A stretch of 16,456 nt of DNA from JAQVUB01 sp033809415. GTDB lineage: Bacteria; Verrucomicrobiota; Lentisphaeria; Oligosphaerales; Oligosphaeraceae. Positions 11,842-16,456 of this stretch are shown here, piece by piece; position 1 is the first letter of the stretch, and each line of letters opens with the position of its first letter. The position numbers and the translations under genes were made by a program. Location: positions 1 to 16,456 of the forward strand of contig JAPXLT010000082.1 of the NCBI GenBank assembly GCA_033809415.1. The letters run 5' to 3'. Under the pieces are notes generated by a model. The model worked only from the letters and a program-made list of their open reading frames with translations, was not told the origin of the DNA and made no database searches.

Positions 11842-14800
11842 TCAATTGGGCTGCATTGCTTTTTTGGACAGTGCGTCGATTGCCTCGCCTACTTCTTGTC
11901 GCCATGCATCGACTTCCGATTGTGAGCAATTATTCATAATTTCCGGCAGCCTGACTGAAATCATATTATGCAAATATGTCTTTTTTTCAGGGGGCAGGCT
12001 GTCTCCTGCCTGTGCGAGAAGTTCTTTCAACTTCACGATATAGGCAATATCCTCGAGTCCCTCGCTGACGGCCTCGAGGTGTTTGCTGGGAACCGGCTTT
12101 TTGTGAAGATCACGCCTGGTGATTCCGTCGTCGTATCCATCCCGGAAATCGAAGCCATCATCTCCGCCACCTCCAGCCATGCAGGTCCAAATAGCGAAGC
12201 CGGGAAGATTCATTGTGTGCGCCAACCATGGGAGAAACCGGTAATAGTCCAAGATTGGCAAGGTTGACATGGCCGTGTTGCAACGGTAGACCCATACAGT
12301 GCAGCCGCGATCCCGGAAAAATTTGGCGATGCGATGCCCTTCCTCTGGAGAGTTCGAGAAAAATCCGCTGATGACAGCCCAATTCTTGAAAAAGTCAGTG
12401 AGGCCGGCTTCTTCAATGTCCTCGAGGGTGGCACCGGTTGGTGGCGGGGTGGAGAGGTAGACCGCCTGGAAAACCCAGTCTTCCTTGGCATCCAAGATGA
12501 CTTTGCGCAAAGCGGCATTAGTTGGAATATCACTCTTGACAAACTCATCTCTGATCATCGACTTGAAGATGAAGTCTCCTGGGCCGAAGCCGAGTTTTTT
12601 TAGTCTGCCGGCCATCAGCTGATGCCACTCGAGGGAATTGCAGGTGCCCCAGCCGAAGACAATGCGCATTCCAAGCTCCTTTGCCGTGTGGAAAAACTCC
12701 TGATTGGCGTTCAGTACCAGTTCCGGATTAAAGAGCTGTCCTTCCGGCAGCTTGCCGCGTTGATTTTCGCGCTCGACACCTCTGGTATAGAGGAGGGATT
12801 TGGTCCAGCCCCATTTAACATGCCGGGAATGCATGAGCCGCAGCATGGCCACTTCATCATTGTCAAAATTATTAGGTCCCCAGAAAAAGGCGTCGATGGG
12901 CCAGTCTCGTGTTTCCGGCAAGGTGAAGTTCCACACTTTTATATCTACATCAATGCTCTCTGTTGCGCGGCTGAAATCGTACAATGGCTTGATTTCAACA
13001 GTGGTATTGTAATCACCCGGGGGCAGTCCGCGCGAATTGAAGACAATCCAGACCCGGATTGCTTCTCCGGGAGTGACGGTCACGATATTTCCAGAGTTCT
13101 GAACTAGCGGTGCAGTCAGCAAATCCCCCAGGTGATTGATGAATGGCTCTGCATACACTTCGAAATGATGGCTTGCCAGAAAGGGTTTGTTACGCACATT
13201 GCTGCTTCGGGGAACGATGCGCAAATCCAGACGTGGTCCGCAAAGCAAACCGGAAAGCACAAAGGCCTTTGCTTCGCGTTCGTTACTAGCCTGCGAAAAC
13301 TTGATTGTTCTGGTAAACTGATAATCTTTGCCCGGCAGAGCCGTCGGGCTGCCATTTTCCCATGGCGACACTTCCCACAGTAAATACTGGTTTTTCCTGC
13401 GAAAATGCTGGAATCCATTGGCTAGGCTGGTGATTTTCTCGATTTCATCCAAAGGGACTGTCTTGTCGGCTGCAATTGCCTGTTCCATCTGCGACTGAAA
13501 TTGGCTGATAGCCAGTTGAATGCGTTGCAATGACTGGCAGGCTCCCTGGTAGATTGGATGCGACAATGTGCGCAACTGGCCTAGCGACTCCAGCAAGGCG
13601 GCTGCTTCTTTCCCTAATTCCGACAAACCCGGGTGCACATAAGGGAAGTCCCGGTTAAGCACAACAGTGCCTAAGGTCTTTTTTTGCGAGTCTTGAACTT
13701 GCAGAACAATCCGGCAGACTCGATCATCGCTGACTGTTACCGGGACTGACAAATGCTCCAAATATGAAAATTTGCTGGACAAGGTTTCAAATAGCTTGTT
13801 GTCGTTGGCGAACAGAGACGATTGCACAATGATCTCCTCCGGCCAGCTGCCCTTCAATTGCAGGTTTAAACGGTTTACCCCCAGCAGGAAATGGTTGTTC
13901 TTGCAAGTCAGTTCCCGATTGGCGTCGCCAGTTCCTGCGGTAAAGACTAGCTTTCCGAGGTAGTGCCGCTGATTGAAGGAACCGGATTGAACGACCGGGA
14001 TGGAGACCGCCGGTGTGCCGTGATGGTGTTCACGCCCGAGTCGCACCCCCCAGAATTCGCCTGGCAAAGGCGTCGGCCTGTTTAAAGCGGCAAAAGGAAT
14101 CTGCATTTCGACTGTCCAGCGGTCAGAGAAACGCTTGGTCGCCACTTTCACGCCTCTGCCATTCCAACGACTGTTGCCACCCTTTGCATCATACACCGCT
14201 CCAATCGAGTTGACGGCAAATTGGTAGAATTCCTCGTTGCTGCCGGACAGGTCCAGGAAGAATTCCAGGCATTCATCGCTATAGATCGCCTGGTCATTTT
14301 GATCATACCGGGCCAGGTGATTGGTCATGTCAGGATTAAACAATACGGCGCTGATCAGCAATGCGTCCTGATGATACAGCAAACGAATTTCCGTCGGAGG
14401 TGGCAATTTGCTGTTGGCATTCCGGTGGCCGAGGGCTGTAATTGGCGTTTGATTCATCCAGGCAGGCTCGTCGATCACACCATCGAGAACAATCTGGTCA
14501 TTGGTTTGCATGGCCGGGAACTCGATCGGCAAAAGCTGCGCAGCCAGACCGGTATCGGTCTTCTCAACAGGTATCGGATCGAAGGTCATCAGTGGGCGAG
14601 GCTCTCCAGCGTCGCCAGCAGAAAATTCCCGCCCGCTGCGGATATATTCGTAATCCCGGCGAATTTCTTCCGCAGTCAGCGCACGCTTGAGGATTCTTAC
14701 TTCGTCAATCAGTGCCTGGGCATTATGGGTTGTCGGTGAACCAAGGGTGAATTCGACCGGTTGTTTAGTCATTGGACGGAATTTGTTGCTTCCCTGCAAT

Positions 14801-15372
14801 TCGCCATTGATATAAAGGCAGAAGACTTGCTTGGCAGCATCCCAGGTCGCTGCCAGATGCAACCAGTTATCCATCGAGTCAGGAATGTTGGCGCTTATAT
14901 TCCCATTGCGAGAATTACCATCCTGCACAAGGGAGATCACTTGTTGTTTTGGGGATTTTTGCAGATAGAAGGAGTTTATCCCCAGAAAACTTCCTTTGTG
15001 ATTGCTATTATCAAAAACCAGCTTGAAAAAGACACAATGCCCATAGCTGTCCATGCGCCATTGTGGTTTTACCAGCATCTGTAATGTTCCTGCCTCGGTA
15101 GAAAAATTGCCTGCTGCGGGAAAGGCAAGAAATGAATTTCTGCGGCCAGCGTTGAGCGCTTCTGCTCGAGGCACGCTGTCTTGAAAGGGGTATCCAAGAG
15201 TCTGGCTGGTGATTTCCGCTTGCCGGATCATGCCATCATAATTTCCCACTTCAGGCTCGATACTCTGGTTAAAATGCGCCAGGAAAAGCAGGTCTCCCGC
15301 ATGAGTCGAAGGAGTATTGCCGAGGGCAAGCGATATTCCGCAAATGGCAAAAAATGCACAGACAAATTTCAT
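11842..15372 (-). CDS. Large secreted LamG / CBM9-like / DUF4091-like glycosidase candidate
   Basis: This 1176-residue protein has a signal peptide (MKFVCAFFAICGISLALG, cleavage probably near residue 25). Domains in order: a LamG/concanavalin A-like jelly roll (about 27-245; LIDEVRILKRALTAEEI is the typical end); a CBM9/DOMON-like module (about 295-480) opening with IVLDGVIDEPAW; a beta-rich plus helical linker (about 480-690); a beta-sandwich (about 700-830); and a C-terminal TIM-barrel-like region (about 835-1115) with FKSMIRDEF, a likely catalytic acid region, and LEAVSEGLEDIAYIVKLKELL, which matches the C-terminus of DUF4091/GH123-like proteins. It probably binds and cleaves an extracellular glycan. 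GAGGAAAA lies before the ATG. It starts 12 bp after the pseudopilin gene on the same strand and shares its promoter. Exact glycosidase family and substrate are unproven. Confidence 0.85.
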   Translation of the reverse strand: MKFVCAFFAICGISLALGNTPSTHAGDLLFLAHFNQSIEPEVGNYDGMIRQAEITSQTLGYPFQDSVPRAEALNAGRRNSFLAFPAAGNFSTEAGTLQMLVKPQWRMDSYGHCVFFKLVFDNSNHKGSFLGINSFYLQKSPKQQVISLVQDGNSRNGNISANIPDSMDNWLHLAATWDAAKQVFCLYINGELQGSNKFRPMTKQPVEFTLGSPTTHNAQALIDEVRILKRALTAEEIRRDYEYIRSGREFSAGDAGEPRPLMTFDPIPVEKTDTGLAAQLLPIEFPAMQTNDQIVLDGVIDEPAWMNQTPITALGHRNANSKLPPPTEIRLLYHQDALLISAVLFNPDMTNHLARYDQNDQAIYSDECLEFFLDLSGSNEEFYQFAVNSIGAVYDAKGGNSRWNGRGVKVATKRFSDRWTVEMQIPFAALNRPTPLPGEFWGVRLGREHHHGTPAVSIPVVQSGSFNQRHYLGKLVFTAGTGDANRELTCKNNHFLLGVNRLNLQLKGSWPEEIIVQSSLFANDNKLFETLSSKFSYLEHLSVPVTVSDDRVCRIVLQVQDSQKKTLGTVVLNRDFPYVHPGLSELGKEAAALLESLGQLRTLSHPIYQGACQSLQRIQLAISQFQSQMEQAIAADKTVPLDEIEKITSLANGFQHFRRKNQYLLWEVSPWENGSPTALPGKDYQFTRTIKFSQASNEREAKAFVLSGLLCGPRLDLRIVPRSSNVRNKPFLASHHFEVYAEPFINHLGDLLTAPLVQNSGNIVTVTPGEAIRVWIVFNSRGLPPGDYNTTVEIKPLYDFSRATESIDVDIKVWNFTLPETRDWPIDAFFWGPNNFDNDEVAMLRLMHSRHVKWGWTKSLLYTRGVERENQRGKLPEGQLFNPELVLNANQEFFHTAKELGMRIVFGWGTCNSLEWHQLMAGRLKKLGFGPGDFIFKSMIRDEFVKSDIPTNAALRKVILDAKEDWVFQAVYLSTPPPTGATLEDIEEAGLTDFFKNWAVISGFFSNSPEEGHRIAKFFRDRGCTVWVYRCNTAMSTLPILDYYRFLPWLAHTMNLPGFAIWTCMAGGGGDDGFDFRDGYDDGITRRDLHKKPVPSKHLEAVSEGLEDIAYIVKLKELLAQAGDSLPPEKKTYLHNMISVRLPEIMNNCSQSEVDAWRQEVGEAIDALSKKAMQPN

Positions 15373-15384
15373 CGATTTTTCCTC

Positions 15385-16131
15385 TTAAAAGTCAATGATA
15401 GTGCCATGTGTGTCACGGATTCGGAGGATGAACGAGGTTTTCTGGATTGCTCCTGGGTCCATAGTTTCCACATGGCCATCTTGAAATACGACGTTTGAGC
15501 GCCGGTCATGACGCAAATGCAGATGGCTATCCGAAGAGCTTCCCTGAGCGATAAAGCTTGTACCTTGATGGATAATGTTCTTGCTCATATATCCGCCTGT
15601 TGCATCGCCATAGATCATGCGCCTTGCAGCGCTGGTCGTATAAAAAACGGCGCGATTGGTGCCATAACCGCCATTTAGTGGCTTGCTGGTTTCAAAATGC
15701 ATATATCTTCCACTGGCAGGGATGAACATTCCGTATGCGTGCGCAAATGAACCACGATACAAGTTCCAGGAAGAATTGTAGGGAATGCTCGGGCATACGA
15801 TGACCTTGCGAATACTGATCGGAGTGCTGTTCCAGCCGACGCGTCCCATAAAGACCCATGTCCACGGAAAATCATGCTGATAATAACTCGGAATATTCCC
15901 TTCATTCTCTTCCGCATACATATAAGTTAATTGCATAAGTGTACGCTGATTGTTTGAACAGGTGACTGTCTGAGCTTTGCTTCTGGCTTTGCTTAAGGCC
16001 GGTAAAAGCATCGAGGCAAGAATGGCAATAATCGCAATAACGACAAGCAGTTCAATTAATGTAAACAAATTAAATAGCAATGGACGCCGAAATCTCCTGT
16101 TCTTCGCAAATCTGAATATAAGGCTTGACAT
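15385..16131 (-). CDS. Pseudopilin-like protein with H-X9-DG motif
   Basis: The 248-residue protein has a basic, 22-residue N-terminal leader (rich in Arg and Phe), then FTLIELLVVIAIIAILASML (23-42), with Phe at +1 and Glu at +5 (E27), and LPALSKARSKAQ. Near the C-terminus, RHDRRSNVVFQDGHVE is an exact H-X9-DG(H) motif. The residue before the +1 Phe is Leu, not Gly, so normal prepilin-peptidase processing is doubtful. AAAGGAG 7 nt before the ATG sets the start. It is the first gene of a two-gene operon with the giant glycosidase-like gene (12-bp gap). A clear promoter and a 26-bp dyad lie upstream. It should be an inner-membrane protein exposing its C-terminal part to the periplasm or surface. 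Confidence 0.93.
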   Translation of the reverse strand: MSSLIFRFAKNRRFRRPLLFNLFTLIELLVVIAIIAILASMLLPALSKARSKAQTVTCSNNQRTLMQLTYMYAEENEGNIPSYYQHDFPWTWVFMGRVGWNSTPISIRKVIVCPSIPYNSSWNLYRGSFAHAYGMFIPASGRYMHFETSKPLNGGYGTNRAVFYTTSAARRMIYGDATGGYMSKNIIHQGTSFIAQGSSSDSHLHLRHDRRSNVVFQDGHVETMDPGAIQKTSFILRIRDTHGTIIDF

Positions 16132-16179
16132 CGGATTCTCCTTTCCTGTTGTGCTGGATAAATAACCAGTGACTCAAAA

Positions 16180-16205
16180 AAGTGGCATGGTTAACTATAC
16201 CACTT
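16180..16205. promoter_or_regulatory. 26-bp near-perfect dyad overlapping the -10 box (operator)
   Basis: AAGTGG (16180-16185) and CCACTT (16200-16205) flank a central palindrome GTTAAC (16190-16195). Reading both halves, 22 of 26 positions are symmetric and the remaining two base pairs are purine/purine or pyrimidine/pyrimidine substitutions (C versus T, G versus A). The dyad covers the predicted -10 box and start site of the operon, the classical place for a repressor. The TGGTATA-like half-site recalls GntR/HutC- or LacI-type sugar regulators. No regulator gene is in the window. Confidence 0.7.
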
Positions 16206-16222
16206 AGTCCAACAAAAATCAA
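16194..16222 (-). promoter_or_regulatory. Promoter of the pseudopilin 2 / giant glycosidase operon
   Basis: On the minus strand, TTGATT (complement of 16217-16222), a 17-nt spacer and TATAGT (complement of 16194-16199) form a good sigma-70-type promoter, with transcription starting near 16187 and a leader of about 56 nt. The -10 hexamer and spacing equal those of pseudopilin 1 at 1710-1738. Confidence 0.6.
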
Positions 16223-16272
16223 CCTGCAATTTGGAAAAACTTGCAATCTGCGCTTGGAATGATGTGATGTAC

Positions 16273-16333
16273 GGCGTCAGTGAACCTGGATAAGCGAGGA
16301 ATTCTTTTTGAACAACGAAATGCCCGAAAGGAC
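16273..16333 (+). repeat. 60-bp direct repeat, copy 2
   Basis: This is a second copy of the 4959-5018 repeat (GGCGTCAGTGAACCTGGATA ... CCCGAAAGGAC) with one inserted G and one substitution. Here it runs into different DNA and, 28 bp later, into the 11-bp array. The bases between 16223 and 16272 show nothing recognisable. Confidence 0.92.
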
Positions 16334-16361
16334 TTGACGTGGACTGACCGCCCACAACTCA

Positions 16362-16456
16362 CACGGACTTTACACGGACGGGACACGGACTTTACACGGA
16401 CTTTACACGGACGGGACACGGACTTTACACGGACTTTACACGGACGGGACACGGAC
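16362..16456. repeat. 11-bp tandem array reaching the window edge
   Basis: Eight full 11-bp units plus a partial one alternate between CACGGACTTTA (T type) and CACGGACGGGA (G type) in the order T G T T G T T G, giving a 33-bp higher-order period. Units within each type are identical, so expansion looks recent. The array runs off the right edge. The inverted, more diverged three-unit array at 2176-2208 is of the same family. Confidence 0.95.

Noticed and set aside
14221..14739. 172-residue plus-strand frame
   Set aside because: Lies wholly antisense to the LamG/CBM9 part of the 1176-residue gene, with no RBS or family features.
16362..16456. Possible CRISPR array
   Set aside because: Units are 11 bp in direct tandem without spacers; no cas gene is in the window.

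Overview
The window looks like part of a chromosome from a PVC-group bacterium, most likely Lentisphaerota (Victivallis or Lentisphaera-like). The best evidence is two pseudopilin-like proteins with the hydrophobic start FTL(V/I)ELLVVI.IIAILA.ML.PAL and a C-terminal H-X9/10-DG(H) motif, of the kind these genomes carry in very large numbers. One of them is paired with a 1176-residue secreted LamG/CBM9-like/glycosidase-like protein. Many intergenic gaps hold short-period repeats, also typical of this group. This assignment rests on recognition of protein families; no search was run.

Layout. 1-2326: a heptamer repeat at the edge, a sugar-phosphate isomerase/epimerase-like gene (-), pseudopilin 1 (-) with a promoter and dyad, then about 660 bp without genes that holds TAC-loop hairpins, a 245-bp element bounded by 18-bp inverted repeats, and an 11-bp tandem array. 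2327-4953: a housekeeping-type run on + (unknown protein, dUTPase, lytic transglycosylase, SirB1-type transglutaminase-like protein). 4954-5161: a repeat with a very long hairpin. 5162-6803: a polytopic membrane protein and an EamA permease whose stop codon lies inside a 24-unit heptamer array. 6804-7266: a repeat hub followed by a good promoter. 7267-11264: a sugar-metabolism cluster on + (NagB-like isomerase/deaminase, PIG-L deacetylase, GH28-like beta-helix protein, Gfo/Idh/MocA oxidoreductase) whose gaps contain copies of one repeat family. 11403-11771: a small AT-richer orphan. 11842-16131: the giant secreted protein and pseudopilin 2 as a two-gene minus-strand operon, with a promoter overlapped by a 26-bp near-perfect dyad. 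16132-16456: that promoter, a second copy of a 60-bp repeat, and an 11-bp array running off the edge.

How the genes may work together. The 7267-11264 genes look like a catabolic set for a complex, possibly amino-sugar- or uronate-containing glycan: beta-helix glycosidase, deacetylase, NagB-like isomerase and dehydrogenase. The minus-strand operon at the right pairs a pseudopilin-like surface or secretion protein with a large exported glycan-active protein under what looks like its own operator.

The most unusual signals are (1) the operator-controlled pseudopilin plus giant glycosidase unit, whose pseudopilin lacks the Gly at -1 that prepilin peptidases normally need; (2) a NagB-like protein whose general-base Asp position is changed; and (3) several families of 7-, 9-, 10- and 11-bp word-like repeats that start at, or within a few bases of, stop codons and in two cases reach the next start codon.
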